Positions 11,457 through 21,053 of a DNA stretch of 49,054 nt are shown piece by piece. Numbering within the stretch: the first letter of the stretch is position 1; each line of letters opens with the position of its first letter. Below the pieces are notes generated by a model. The model did no database searches. It was not told where the DNA came from and saw only the letters and a program-made list of their open reading frames with translations. The DNA is from an uncultured Gammaproteobacteria bacterium (GTDB taxonomy: Bacteria; Pseudomonadota; Gammaproteobacteria; Pseudomonadales; Pseudohongiellaceae): contig CAJXQP010000002.1 in the NCBI GenBank assembly GCA_913058275.1, positions 1 through 49,054 of the forward strand, read 5' to 3'. A program made the position numbers and the translations under genes.

Positions 11457-11464
11457 GTTCGTTA

Positions 11465-13306
11465 CTAATCCTTATGAGGCGCTATAGTTTCTTTCGCTAG
11501 AGTACCCGAAAAGTGCTTCAGCAATTCCTGCACATTTTCATCACTCTCGAAATCGTTGACCATCGCAACATGCTTCTCTTGCTTTACTCTTTGACTGCGC
11601 ATCGCCGGCGTTTCGTTCTTTGCATCTGCTATCTCAATTTGCACTGAGACCTCAAAAGCAAAATAATTGCTCAAGGCTTGAGAAATTTTCGGCAAAAGCT
11701 CTTCGCTGAAAACCGCGCTCTGAGAATGGTCCAAGACGAAGTGTATGCTGTTAGAACCTGCTCGCTGAAAGTCCGAGTTGGCAAGAACGTTCGCGGCTAT
11801 ACCCGTTATTTCGAGTTGAGGGTAGAGACGTAACCAACTCTCTGGGCTCAGTGAATCTAGCGTTATCTCTCCTAGTGCGGCTGCGCTGTCTGGCTTGTCG
11901 CTTTTGTCTCCCTCATTAGGAGCTTCCCGTTTTTCTTGGCTAGCATCGATTACTCTTTTGCTGGGAAATTCAACACTAGCATGTACGGTATCACGAGGCT
12001 GTTGTTCGATCAGATCAGTAGGCACTTCAGTGGATACTTCGGCCTCCTCTTCACTCAAATTTTCAGATTCAGGTTCTTCAAGGTGCGCCGGGGCTACTAT
12101 TTCTGCGGCGGGTTCATTCTTTTTTTTTTCGCTTTCGTTCTCGCTTGTCCCAGCGCCGCCCGATTCATCAGTAATCGAGGAATCCGTACTTACCATAGGC
12201 TCTAGGTTTGTAGGCTCTACATAACTTGGGGAAAATACCAACATGCGAATTAGCAACATTTCGAATGCAGTCCGCACCTCTCCCGAGAGACGTAAATCTT
12301 CCCTGCCCTTGATTCCCATTTGATAATACAGTTGCACATCTTCTGCGCTGATCAAGGAGGCCAGCTCTACTATCTGTGGCATGTCGCCAAAACTGTTGTC
12401 CGCAGCCTTAGGCTCGATCTGCGCAATAGCGACGCGGTGTAATGTGGATAACAGACTATCGAGGGTATGACTATAGTCTGGTGTCTGTTCAGCTATATCG
12501 CGAATGAGTTCGAGAATTGTTGAGACTGATCTCGATGCCATCCCCTTTAACAACTCATACACTTGCTCCTGCGGTGGCACGCCTAGCATCTCGATGACAC
12601 CATCGGTGGCAACCCTCCCCTCGCAATAGGAGATCGCCTGATCCACCAGAGTGAGGGCATCACGCATGCTGCCCGATGCAGCTGCAGCAATCTGCCACAG
12701 CGCTGGCTCTTCGAATTCTAACTCTTCTTTTTCTAACACTGAGCCGAGATATTCAGAAATAAGCTGTGGGCTCAAATTTTTCAAATTGAACTGCAAACAT
12801 CTCGACAAGATAGTAATCGGTAACTTCTGAGGGTCAGTTGTAGCAAACAGAAATTTTACGTGAGGAGGTGGCTCTTCAAGCGTCTTTAAGAGTGCATTGA
12901 AGCTATGATTGGATAGCATATGCACCTCATCGATGAGGTAAACCTTGAAGCGACCTCGGCTTGGTGCATATTGCACGTTGTCGAGAAGCTCTCGTGTGTC
13001 TTCTACCTTGGTGCGGGATGCTGCATCCACTTCGATAAGATCGATGAATCGACCCTCATTAATTTCTGTGCAAGAGCCGCATTTTTCGCAGGGGACTGAG
13101 CGAATTCCTTCCTCGCAATTTAAACACTTCGCAAGTATGCGAGCGAGAGTGGTCTTACCCACACCCCGAGTACCAGTAAATAGGTAGGCATGATGCAGCC
13201 GCTCATTATCTAGTGCATTAATAAGGGATTTGAGAACATGAGCCTGTCCAGCTACTTGAGAGAAGTTACTGGGTCGCCATTTGCGGGCTAGGACTTGATA
13301 GCTCAT
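11465..13306 (-). CDS. dnaX: DNA polymerase III subunits tau and gamma
   Basis: 613 aa; [36 protein letters not shown] zinc module, [10 protein letters not shown]. Confidence 0.97.
   Translation of the reverse strand: MSYQVLARKWRPSNFSQVAGQAHVLKSLINALDNERLHHAYLFTGTRGVGKTTLARILAKCLNCEEGIRSVPCEKCGSCTEINEGRFIDLIEVDAASRTKVEDTRELLDNVQYAPSRGRFKVYLIDEVHMLSNHSFNALLKTLEEPPPHVKFLFATTDPQKLPITILSRCLQFNLKNLSPQLISEYLGSVLEKEELEFEEPALWQIAAAASGSMRDALTLVDQAISYCEGRVATDGVIEMLGVPPQEQVYELLKGMASRSVSTILELIRDIAEQTPDYSHTLDSLLSTLHRVAIAQIEPKAADNSFGDMPQIVELASLISAEDVQLYYQMGIKGREDLRLSGEVRTAFEMLLIRMLVFSPSYVEPTNLEPMVSTDSSITDESGGAGTSENESEKKKNEPAAEIVAPAHLEEPESENLSEEEAEVSTEVPTDLIEQQPRDTVHASVEFPSKRVIDASQEKREAPNEGDKSDKPDSAAALGEITLDSLSPESWLRLYPQLEITGIAANVLANSDFQRAGSNSIHFVLDHSQSAVFSEELLPKISQALSNYFAFEVSVQIEIADAKNETPAMRSQRVKQEKHVAMVNDFESDENVQELLKHFSGTLAKETIAPHKD
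12114..12130 (-). promoter_or_regulatory. Candidate programmed -1 frameshift or transcriptional slippage site in dnaX (GA10G followed by a -1-frame TGA)
   Basis: Minus strand GAA AAA AAA AAG AAT GAA; the -1 frame reads AAA GAA TGA, matching the E. coli A AAA AAG AGT GA arrangement. Confidence 0.75.
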
Positions 13307-13387
13307 CAGGTTTCTTCGTCAATAGTCTGGCTGGTGTACATACCTAGATCAGAGATATCGACTCTCGTGAGAATGTGATTAGAGGCA

Positions 13388-13495
13388 GCCCTTGCCAGCC
13401 ACACCGCGGCACATGAGTCAGCTACTACCGTTGCTCCCTTCCGGGCCTGGCGGGGTTTATAACTTATCATTGCGTGGGGACCGACAAGAGTTACC
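13388..13495 (-). ncRNA. ffs: Signal recognition particle 4.5S RNA, small bacterial type (ends approximate)
   Basis: Minus strand contains GCCAGGCCCGGAAGGGAGCAACGGTAG...TGTGCCGCGGTGTGGCTGGCAAGGG, close to the E. coli 4.5S core CCAGGTCAGGTCCGGAAGGAAGCAGC...GTGTGCCGGGATGTAGCTGGCAGGG; upstream of dnaX. Confidence 0.9.
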
Positions 13496-13648
13496 AGAGC
13501 GCATAATACCATAGACGACGGCGTATGCAGCCCGGAATAGCAGAAAATCAACAGCTTAAATTAAGCCCGCTAGACGCCGAAGAAGAATAGCCAAAATTTT
13601 CACTACGCTATGGTTTTCAGCTTGACCAGCTTCGCTCTTTGACTTTGT

Positions 13649-15544
13649 TTATGGCAAAGACAAAGTCACCAGCCTGGAATCTCCACCGCCACCAACCGCG
13701 ATTGCAATATACTGTATACCTGCAACCGAATAAGTCATCGGCGTGCCTTGTGGAGGCAGTGGCAACTCTACTTCGTGAATGATTTCTCCGCTAGCCTTAT
13801 TATAAGCCCTTATCAGGTTGCGACCTCCATCAGATTGAGCCATAAACAATAGTGTCTTCGTCAACAAGGGACCTACCCTGCTCGCGCTGCCGACTGGACC
13901 GGGATCTAATATACCCATATCGATTATCTTCTGGCGCATCCCCTCACCATGGGGAACCATCCATTCATGCTCGCCTGTGTTTAGATTGATAGCCGTGATG
14001 CGTCCATAAGGAGGTTTAGTCAACGGCAAACCCTGAGGGCCGGCTACTGATCTTGGTCCTCCTCGAACGAAATCCAAATCGGAGCGCTCCGGAGGAGATT
14101 CTCGTAGTTGCACTACGATAGGTACCGAAGCAGAAGGTATATAGTACAAGCCAGTATCTGGGTCAAATGCCGCTCCATGCCATTCGCCGCCACCGCCCCA
14201 ACCTGGAAACTGAATCGCTCCACGCAGTGAAGGTGGAGTAAATAACGGTCCATAGTCATATTTTTCGATGTTCTGTAGCGCTTCTCGACGTAACTCCGCA
14301 CTGAAATCGATCAAGGTTTCATCAGATATTCCCTGAGGTTCGAATGCAGCAGGCTTGGTAGGAAACGGCTGGGTTGCCGAGAGCACTTCTCCTAGCACTG
14401 TACTTTGAGGTACCGCTCTTTCTTCTATGGGCCATACTGGCTCGCCAGTAACACGGTCGAATACATAGGTAAAACCTTGCTTTGATATTGCCGCTACTGC
14501 CTTAATCGGTCGGCCATCAACAGTGATATCAACGAGTGTTGGCGCTGCAGGTAAGTCATAGTCCCAAACTCCATGGTGCACCATCTGAAAATGCCAGAGT
14601 CGCTCGCCGGTCTCTGCACTAACTGCGACCAAACTTTCAGCGAATAGATTGTCGCCTTTGCGCAACCCACCGTACCAATCATTAGTCGGGGTGCCAATCG
14701 GAATGTAAACGATGCCGAGCTCATCATCGGAACTCATGATCGTCCACGAATTGGTATTGCCAGAATATTCCGCGGAGCCATTCTCCCAAGTGTTATTACC
14801 AAATTCACCAGCCTGCGGAATCGTCTTGAACATCCACTCCAAGTCACCAGTAACAGGATTAAAGGCTCTAACATGCCCAGGAGGCATCTCCTTGGTTCGT
14901 CCGCCGTCTAAAACAATCGAGTTAACCACGACTCTGTTATTGGTCACCAACGGCGGTGAAACTACACCATACTGCGACTTATCAATTTCTCTACCCAGGC
15001 CCAAAGACAAATCGATTCTGCCATCATCACCAAAATTGGTATCTGGTTCCCCTGATGCAACATCGATAGACCACAGCGTGGAGTCATTAGTCGCGAAAAA
15101 TATTCGCTCTTCGCCATCTTCTTCCCAGTAAGCAACACCTCGCGTGTTATAGCCTAAATTTGTAGGTTGCCCTGCTTCCCAAGCTCTGGTGTCAAAAACC
15201 CATTTTTCAGCACCACTGACAGCATCCAAAGCGGCGATTCTACCGAAGGACGTGGGCACATACATCGTATCCCCCACTACTATGGGTGTTGCCTTATATC
15301 CCGCGGGCGTGGCCCGGGCATTATCATTGGCTACGTTAGTCGCGACGGTTGCATTATCTACGCTGCTCCAACTCCACGCGGTTGTTAAGCTGCTGACATT
15401 GTTTGCATCAATCAGGTCAAGAGGGGAATATTTTTGGGAGCCGTTGTCACCACCGTAGCTGGGCCAGTCGGCTGCTTGGGTCATTATTGTCGCTAAGATG
15501 AAAAGTGACGTGATGAGAATTTTTTGAGGTGTTGTTATTGGCAT
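13649..15544 (-). CDS. PQQ-dependent (quinoprotein) dehydrogenase, secreted/periplasmic
   Basis: 631 aa; signal-like N-terminus KILITSLFILATIMTQA; DWPSYGGDNGSQKYSPLDLI and PQQ propeller repeats such as FDRVTGEPVWPIEERAVPQS. Confidence 0.9.
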   Translation of the reverse strand: MPITTPQKILITSLFILATIMTQAADWPSYGGDNGSQKYSPLDLIDANNVSSLTTAWSWSSVDNATVATNVANDNARATPAGYKATPIVVGDTMYVPTSFGRIAALDAVSGAEKWVFDTRAWEAGQPTNLGYNTRGVAYWEEDGEERIFFATNDSTLWSIDVASGEPDTNFGDDGRIDLSLGLGREIDKSQYGVVSPPLVTNNRVVVNSIVLDGGRTKEMPPGHVRAFNPVTGDLEWMFKTIPQAGEFGNNTWENGSAEYSGNTNSWTIMSSDDELGIVYIPIGTPTNDWYGGLRKGDNLFAESLVAVSAETGERLWHFQMVHHGVWDYDLPAAPTLVDITVDGRPIKAVAAISKQGFTYVFDRVTGEPVWPIEERAVPQSTVLGEVLSATQPFPTKPAAFEPQGISDETLIDFSAELRREALQNIEKYDYGPLFTPPSLRGAIQFPGWGGGGEWHGAAFDPDTGLYYIPSASVPIVVQLRESPPERSDLDFVRGGPRSVAGPQGLPLTKPPYGRITAINLNTGEHEWMVPHGEGMRQKIIDMGILDPGPVGSASRVGPLLTKTLLFMAQSDGGRNLIRAYNKASGEIIHEVELPLPPQGTPMTYSVAGIQYIAIAVGGGGDSRLVTLSLP

Positions 15545-15678
15545 GCTGCCCCCGGGGATTGAATTATGTGCTTTGGGGATACTACCTTAGGGGGTGTTCG
15601 ATGGGTACTGTGTGTTGGGCTGAGAGCAAAGGGGAATACTATAGGACTCAATGAGGCACGAAGAGGAATTGACTCGAC

Positions 15679-15835
15679 TATTAGCTTAGCTAATTCTCTC
15701 GCCCTGCGGGCAGCCTTTGGCCGTCCTGCGCTCTACGCGCTTGTGATCCTAAATTTGGCTAAGCCAAATTCATACCCCCTACGGGGCGGCTTTGCCGTCT
15801 GCGGAGCTGCCCTCCTGTCGAACCTCAGGGCTCTC
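15679..15835. repeat. Cluster of short inverted repeats (tandem hairpins)
   Basis: ATTAGC-TTA-GCTAAT (15679-15693), GCCC-TGC-GGGC (15700-15710), GCGC-TCTAC-GCGC (15728-15740), AATTTGGCT-A-AGCCAAATT (15752-15770), CCCC-CTAC-GGGG (15775-15786), CGGC-TTT-GCCG (15787-15797). Confidence 0.8.
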
Positions 15836-15843
15836 ACCCAACC

Positions 15844-15897
15844 CACCGCCATAAACAAAAAACCCGACTGAAGTCGGGTTTTTTGTTTATGGCGGTG
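15844..15897. terminator. Perfect inverted repeat/bidirectional terminator (26-bp arms, 2-nt centre) extending into the tRNA-Ser 3' end
   Basis: CACCGCCATAAACAAAAAACCCGACT-GA-AGTCGGGTTTTTTGTTTATGGCGGTG; core with A6/T6 tracts on both sides. Confidence 0.93.
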
Positions 15898-15977
15898 AGA
15901 CAGGGATTCGAACCCTGGAAACATTTCTGTTTACACACTTTCCAAGCGTGCTCCATCGGCCTCTCGGACATCTCACC
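15890..15977 (-). tRNA. tRNA-Ser (anticodon GGA), CCA encoded
   Basis: Minus strand GGTGAGATGTCCGAGAGGCCGATGGAGCACGCTTGGAAAGTGTGTAAACAGAAATGTTTCCAGGGTTCGAATCCCTGTCTCACCGCCA; class II tRNA with variable arm. Confidence 0.96.
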
Positions 15978-16055
15978 ATTGTTCTGTTCGCATACTGGCT
16001 GTTGCGAGAGCGGCGTAACCTTAGCCTACCGCTTGTTTGAATTCAAGTTCATCGT

Positions 16056-16874
16056 TTATTGTCTAATGAGACGGCTGTTCACTGAGTCAGATGTCACAGG
16101 CGCGGTGCTTCGGTATACGTTGATATCCAGACCGCCGCGGCGCAGGAAGTTCATTCCTACTCTGAGTTCACTTGGCCTACATTTAAGCATGATGTCGCGG
16201 AATATGCGCTCAGCACAATCCTCGTGATAGCTATGGTGCTCACGGAAGGAAATTAAATACTTCAGCAAACTCGATTCGCTGATCTTCATACCTGTGTAGC
16301 GTATCTCGATACTTGCCCAATCTGGCTGGCCAGTTACCGGACAGTTCGATCTAAACAGATCTGAATACAGAACTTCGTCGTCGGCATCTGCATCGACAAC
16401 ATTCAATAATTCGGAATCGGGCTGCTGCGCGATAAGCTCAACGTCGATGTGATCTATGCACCGCCCTGCCCGTGCGCCGATTGACTCGTTATGGGTTTCG
16501 TCCAGCGAATGTATCGTTACTTTTACTTCCGAGTGACTTACCGATGAAAGGTCTTGCTCAATAACAGAGCGCATGGTCTCCGTGTTTTTATAGCGTTCTT
16601 GATTTAAAGAGTTGAGATAGAGCTTCAACGATTTCGATTCGACGATGTTTTCCGATTCGCAATTGAAATAAAACTCGCCTATCGCCACCTGCGGCTTGCC
16701 TGAACTGTTCAGCCAGGAAAGCTCATAGGCTTGCCAATGGTCGAGACCAAACATGCGGATTTTTTTATCGATATCCAATAGCGATCGACTAGCCCAACGG
16801 GGTATTGGGTACAGCACATCGGGCTGGTACTTTTTGGGGTGTTCAGTATGGCTGCCGAGAGGATTGTCTGTCAT
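16056..16874 (-). CDS. queF: NADPH-dependent 7-cyano-7-deazaguanine reductase QueF (long form)
   Basis: 272 aa; catalytic region SNCPVTGQPDWASIEIRYTG, HEDCAERIF. Confidence 0.95.
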   Translation of the reverse strand: MTDNPLGSHTEHPKKYQPDVLYPIPRWASRSLLDIDKKIRMFGLDHWQAYELSWLNSSGKPQVAIGEFYFNCESENIVESKSLKLYLNSLNQERYKNTETMRSVIEQDLSSVSHSEVKVTIHSLDETHNESIGARAGRCIDHIDVELIAQQPDSELLNVVDADADDEVLYSDLFRSNCPVTGQPDWASIEIRYTGMKISESSLLKYLISFREHHSYHEDCAERIFRDIMLKCRPSELRVGMNFLRRGGLDINVYRSTAPVTSDSVNSRLIRQ

Positions 16875-16889
16875 AGTATTTCGAGGCTA

Positions 16890-17663
16890 CTAGGTTCTTA
16901 GTCCAGTTCCCCTGCGTAGCAACCAGATACAAGAAGTAAACAGTATGACAATGAAGACGCATAGGATAAAGAACGCCCAAGTGACATCGACATCCGAAGT
17001 TCCCAAAATGCCGTATCTGAATGTGTTGACCATATAAAATATCGGATTCAGAGCAGAGACGAACTTCCAAAAAGGTGGCAATAATTCTACCGAATAAAAC
17101 ACGCCACCCAGATAGATAAGGGGCGTTAGGACAAAGGTAGGGATAATGGAAATGTCATCGAAGCTATTCGCAAATAACGCGTTAATAAAACCGGCAAGCG
17201 CAAACACAATGGATGTTAAGAGCACGACGGTAACCGTGATAAGTAGATTTTGAATTTCGAGATCAGCAAAGAACAAAGAGATAAAGGTTACGATTGTTCC
17301 GACAGCTAAGCCTCGCGCCATCCCTCCTACTATAAAACCAGAGAGAATAATGTAATTCGGCACTGGAGATACTAATAATTCTTCAATGCTATGTTGAAAC
17401 TTGTGGCTAAAGAAAGAGGACACGACATTAGAGTAGGAGTTCTGTATTACCGCCATCATGATCAATCCAGGCACGATAAACTCCATGTACTGAAACCCGC
17501 CCATCTCACCTATGCGTCTACCTACTAAATTGCCAAAAATCACAAAGTAGAGCCCTATCGTAATCGCAGGCGGCACGAGAGTCTGCAACCAAATTCGAGC
17601 GAATCGGCGTATCTCTCTTCTGACTATTGTTTCAAAAGCTATGTATTTATGATTCGAGAACAC
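16890..17663 (-). CDS. ABC-2 type transporter permease (YadH-like)
   Basis: 257 aa multi-TM; FIVPGLIMMAVIQNSYSNV; adjacent ATPase. Confidence 0.92.
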   Translation of the reverse strand: MFSNHKYIAFETIVRREIRRFARIWLQTLVPPAITIGLYFVIFGNLVGRRIGEMGGFQYMEFIVPGLIMMAVIQNSYSNVVSSFFSHKFQHSIEELLVSPVPNYIILSGFIVGGMARGLAVGTIVTFISLFFADLEIQNLLITVTVVLLTSIVFALAGFINALFANSFDDISIIPTFVLTPLIYLGGVFYSVELLPPFWKFVSALNPIFYMVNTFRYGILGTSDVDVTWAFFILCVFIVILFTSCIWLLRRGTGLRT

Positions 17664-17674
17664 TGTGTATTTTC

Positions 17675-18601
17675 CTAGTCGTTACTTTCGAGCTTGGACA
17701 AGAAAAGTTGCTCGAGCCTATTCGTCTTGTTTCTCATGCTATCTATTTTTATATCAGCCTTACTGAACACAGAGAACACCTCGTTGATACTAAGACCACC
17801 AGAGACTGTAACCTCAATGCAATGCTCGTCGACAATTTCGAGATTCGCATTATCTAGTTTTAAATCAAAGCCTGACGGAATCTCCGACTTTGTTTCCAAT
17901 ATATAGACTTGAGAATCGAGCTCGTTTAGCAGCTTACGCATACTGGTGTTCTCAACTATTTTGCCTTCATCAATAATGGCAATATTGCGACAGAGTTGCT
18001 CAGCTTCTTCTAAATAGTGCGTCGTCAATATAATCGTAGTGCCGTTATCATTTATCTCAGCCAGAAATTTCCACATCGAGCGACGCAGTTCTATGTCGAC
18101 ACCAGCTGTGGGCTCATCAAGTATCAGTAATCTTGGCTCATGAACGAGGGCCCTAGCGATCATCAGGCGTCTCTTCATACCACCGGAGAGAGTTCTGGAG
18201 CGCTCATCGCGCTTCTCCCATAGTCCCAACTTGCGCAGATATTTCTCGCAACGCTGGGCAGCTAGCTTTCGCGGCAGCCCGTAGTAACCAGCCTGTGTCA
18301 TGACGATATCGCGAACTTTCTCGAATAGACTGAAATTCACTTCCTGGGGAACGACCCCAAAGTCTAGTTTGGTCTCGTAGACGTGAGTATCGACGTTCTT
18401 GCCAAACACCTCTACCGAACCTGATGTCTTGTTGACTAGCGTTGAGATCACACCAATCGTCGTTGATTTACCCGCGCCGTTGGGTCCCAGCAAGGCGAAA
18501 AAGTCGCCCTCCTCAACTTCTAGAGAAATACCCTTGAGCGCCTCGAAACCGTTTGAATAGGTTTTAGCCAGGTTTTGAATGGAGATTGCTATGGTCATCA
18601 A
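17675..18601 (-). CDS. ABC transporter ATP-binding protein (YadG-like)
   Basis: 308 aa; Walker A GPNGAGKST, signature LSGGMKRRL, Walker B LLILDEPTAGVD. Confidence 0.95.
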   Translation of the reverse strand: MMTIAISIQNLAKTYSNGFEALKGISLEVEEGDFFALLGPNGAGKSTTIGVISTLVNKTSGSVEVFGKNVDTHVYETKLDFGVVPQEVNFSLFEKVRDIVMTQAGYYGLPRKLAAQRCEKYLRKLGLWEKRDERSRTLSGGMKRRLMIARALVHEPRLLILDEPTAGVDIELRRSMWKFLAEINDNGTTIILTTHYLEEAEQLCRNIAIIDEGKIVENTSMRKLLNELDSQVYILETKSEIPSGFDLKLDNANLEIVDEHCIEVTVSGGLSINEVFSVFSKADIKIDSMRNKTNRLEQLFLSKLESND

Positions 18602-18734
18602 AAGTAGTCTTTAAGTGTTGTCGTTACAGCGTGCGCTAGTGCAGCAGGAGTATGTCGATTGTTAGATCGATTGGCAACCAAGTGCCCGCTGAACAAAGCG
18701 GATGAGTCGGCGCGAAAACAGATACTCTAGAACT

Positions 18735-18765
18735 AGAAAAGCCCGGCGTTAGCCGGGCTCTTTTA
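18735..18765 (-). terminator. Intrinsic terminator following tRNA-Glu
   Basis: AGCCCGGC-GTTA-GCCGGGCT stem with flanking A/T tracts, just 3' of the tRNA on the minus strand. Confidence 0.85.
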
Positions 18766-18767
18766 TA

Positions 18768-18843
<76 letters not shown>

Positions 18844-19245
18844 TTAAGACTTTACATAGCTGCTCTCTCAAGCAGCGGGGGATTCTAAGAAGCTTGGCCT
18901 GCTCAGTCAAGAGCAAAGCCACAATATTCGGAATATTTATGCTTACTTCGCTCGAAATGAGCTGCTTTCTCTGTTTACTCGCAGCCTACCGGTCTATTCG
19001 GCAAAATACCGACCCTTTGTCACCCACGCAGACTTGAACCCATAACGAAGATCTAGTTGCATCAATTCAAGGTATCTTGACCCTAAAATTGGACTATGCC
19101 ATCCTCGCGTAAGTCTCTGTACTCTCCAAAAGACTGTAAAAACAGCGCTGATGTACAGACCCTATTGAATCGGCCGATGCTATCAGGGTGCCGATAAGAA
19201 TACGCCTCACTACCAGAGGCCGTTGGGGATACTAGGAAACCAACC

Positions 19246-19503
19246 ATGATTGATAAGCGTCAGAAGCAAGTTGATAAAGCCGATGTAAGCATTGATCAAA
19301 AATTGATCGAAGAAGGCACCGCTCAACTCAATAGTGAGATTCAAGTATTGGAAGCTTGGCTCACTGAACTCGATTCTTCAGATAAAGATAATTCTGAGGT
19401 GCTAGCCGCCAGAAAGTCCTACAACGATATGTTAAGCAGTCGCAAGGAAATGCTTAGCACACTCGCAAAACAGGCAAAACTCCAGTCAGTCGGCACGAAC
19501 TAG
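19246..19503 (+). CDS. Hypothetical small coiled-coil protein
   Basis: 85 aa, charged, heptad-like sequence; ATG start; co-oriented with the downstream dUTPase. Confidence 0.65.
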   Translation: MIDKRQKQVDKADVSIDQKLIEEGTAQLNSEIQVLEAWLTELDSSDKDNSEVLAARKSYNDMLSSRKEMLSTLAKQAKLQSVGTN

Positions 19504-19608
19504 CTAAAAAGCGCAGATATCTAAGGCGTCTGAACTCATAGAGAACATATACCGCTACTACTTTCGAATAGCCCAACACCCGGCCTTTTAACCTAAGAAT
19601 CCACTCCG

Positions 19609-20268
19609 ATGCTGTCAGATCAACAAGCTAGAACCATGCTGTCACTTCAGTCAGCTATGAATGCTAAGGTAGACCCTGATTGGGTGGCTGCTCGCTATCC
19701 TTACATGCGCGCCGTGGTTATCGAGGCCGCTGAAGCCATAGAGCATCATGGCTGGAAATGGTGGAAGAAGCAGGAAAAGAACATTCCGCAACTGCAGATG
19801 GAGTTGATCGATATATGGCATTTCTTGCTCTCTCAGATCTTGCTTAATGAGGGAGGAAGTGAGACCGCAGCCCTACTTAAGCTGAACGAACAACTAAAGG
19901 CCATAGAAAATTCAAATCAAGTGGATTTCGACGGAAAATCATACACCTTAAGTTCAATGGACCTGCTTGAGCAGATTGAACTACTTATTGGAATCTCTGC
20001 GGCACGAAGGATCGAGATGTCAGTATTCGCCTCAATAATGAGCAATTGCGAAATGGGTTGGACCGAGTTGTACTGCCAGTATGTCGGCAAGAATGTGCTC
20101 AACTTCTTCCGACAGGATCATGGCTATCAGGATGGTAGCTATCAGAAAATGTGGAATGGCCGCGAGGACAATGAATATCTAGTTGAGGTAATGGCAGACC
20201 TAGATCCAAGTGATGCCGAGTACGAAGACAAACTCTACTCGGCTCTGCGCAAACACTACCCTAACTAG
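19609..20268 (+). CDS. dUTP diphosphatase, all-alpha dimeric (dUTPase_2 / MazG-like NTP-PPase superfamily)
   Basis: 219 aa; EAAEAIEHHGWKWWKK...LQMELIDIWHFLLS and FFRQDHGYQDGSYQKMWNGREDNEYL. Confidence 0.85.
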   Translation: MLSDQQARTMLSLQSAMNAKVDPDWVAARYPYMRAVVIEAAEAIEHHGWKWWKKQEKNIPQLQMELIDIWHFLLSQILLNEGGSETAALLKLNEQLKAIENSNQVDFDGKSYTLSSMDLLEQIELLIGISAARRIEMSVFASIMSNCEMGWTELYCQYVGKNVLNFFRQDHGYQDGSYQKMWNGREDNEYLVEVMADLDPSDAEYEDKLYSALRKHYPN

Positions 20269-20289
20269 CTCTGGATCTACTCGAGCGTG

Positions 20290-20868
20290 CTAGTAGTAAG
20301 CGTTCTCTTTGACTGTGTGATCCGTAACGTCACGCACTTCCTTCAACTGGGGAACCTGCTCTAGCAGAGTCTTCTCTACGCCGTTTTTGAGCGTGACATC
20401 GACCATTCCGCAGCCCTGACAGCCTCCACCAAAGCGAAGAACAGCGACATTCTCTTCAAATATCTCTTCGAGAGACACATTTCCACCATGCGCTGCCAAT
20501 CCAGGATTGACTTCGTTGTATAAGATGTAATTAACCCGATCTTCGATTGGGCTATCGTCGGAGATCTTAGGTAAGCGCGAGTTTGGCGCCTTAATCGTAA
20601 GCTGGCCACCCATGGAGTCCTTAGCGAAGTCCACTACAGCCTCCTCTAGAAAAGGGATGCTAGCCAATTCGATGAAGGTCTTGAAGTTTTCATATTGCTT
20701 CACTTCGTCGTCTTCTTTTTCTTCACCAGGCCGACAAAATGAGATGCAGGTTTCAGCTTTTGGAGTACCTGCATCCAGAATGAAAATTCGCACTGATATA
20801 CCCTCGCAATCTTGCTTCTCGAGCAATTCAGTAAGGTATTCTTGTGCAGATTCGGTGATGGTAACCAT
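20290..20868 (-). CDS. nfuA: Fe-S biogenesis protein NfuA
   Basis: 192 aa; A-type-like N-terminus plus NifU-like C-terminus with [23 protein letters not shown]. Confidence 0.95.
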   Translation of the reverse strand: MVTITESAQEYLTELLEKQDCEGISVRIFILDAGTPKAETCISFCRPGEEKEDDEVKQYENFKTFIELASIPFLEEAVVDFAKDSMGGQLTIKAPNSRLPKISDDSPIEDRVNYILYNEVNPGLAAHGGNVSLEEIFEENVAVLRFGGGCQGCGMVDVTLKNGVEKTLLEQVPQLKEVRDVTDHTVKENAYY

Positions 20869-21053
20869 ATGTCTTCTCGCGCTTATGTTTGGGGCTGCAG
20901 GAATTATACTCCAATCGATCAGAAATTAGAATACCCGAGTGTATTACTAGGTTATTTTCACGATGCCTTAAGCCTGCATATTTGCTAGACTTGGCGGCTT
21001 TTTGGAGCAGCGATCTTGTATCGACCAGCAAACAGCAAATTGAGCACAACAAC

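Noticed and set aside
11895-12224. Serine-rich ORFs antisense to dnaX (11895-12224, 11936-12205)
   Set aside because: Mirror-frame ORFs opposite the acidic/lysine-rich dnaX linker, with no independent evidence.
13306-13551. ORF 13306-13551 (-), 81 aa
   Set aside because: Spans the SRP RNA (ffs) locus; the translation is of a structured RNA gene and leader sequence.
15566-15871. ORF 15566-15871 (+), 101 aa
   Set aside because: Covers the hairpin cluster and terminator; composition is explained by palindromic noncoding DNA.
15733-16227. ORFs 15733-15924 (-) and 15883-16227 (+) (MAVRQGFEPW...)
   Set aside because: They are translations through tRNA-Ser and its terminator/hairpin cluster; the GFEP peptide is the usual antisense-tRNA T-arm artefact.
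18960-19080. Possible tRNA pseudogene (CAGACTTGAACCCATAAC resembling an antisense T-arm)
   Set aside because: Only a short T-arm-like stretch; no acceptor or anticodon stems could be paired.
20889-21053. Riboswitch (cobalamin or SAM) upstream of metH
   Set aside because: The short leader lacks recognisable B12-box or SAM-riboswitch features by eye.
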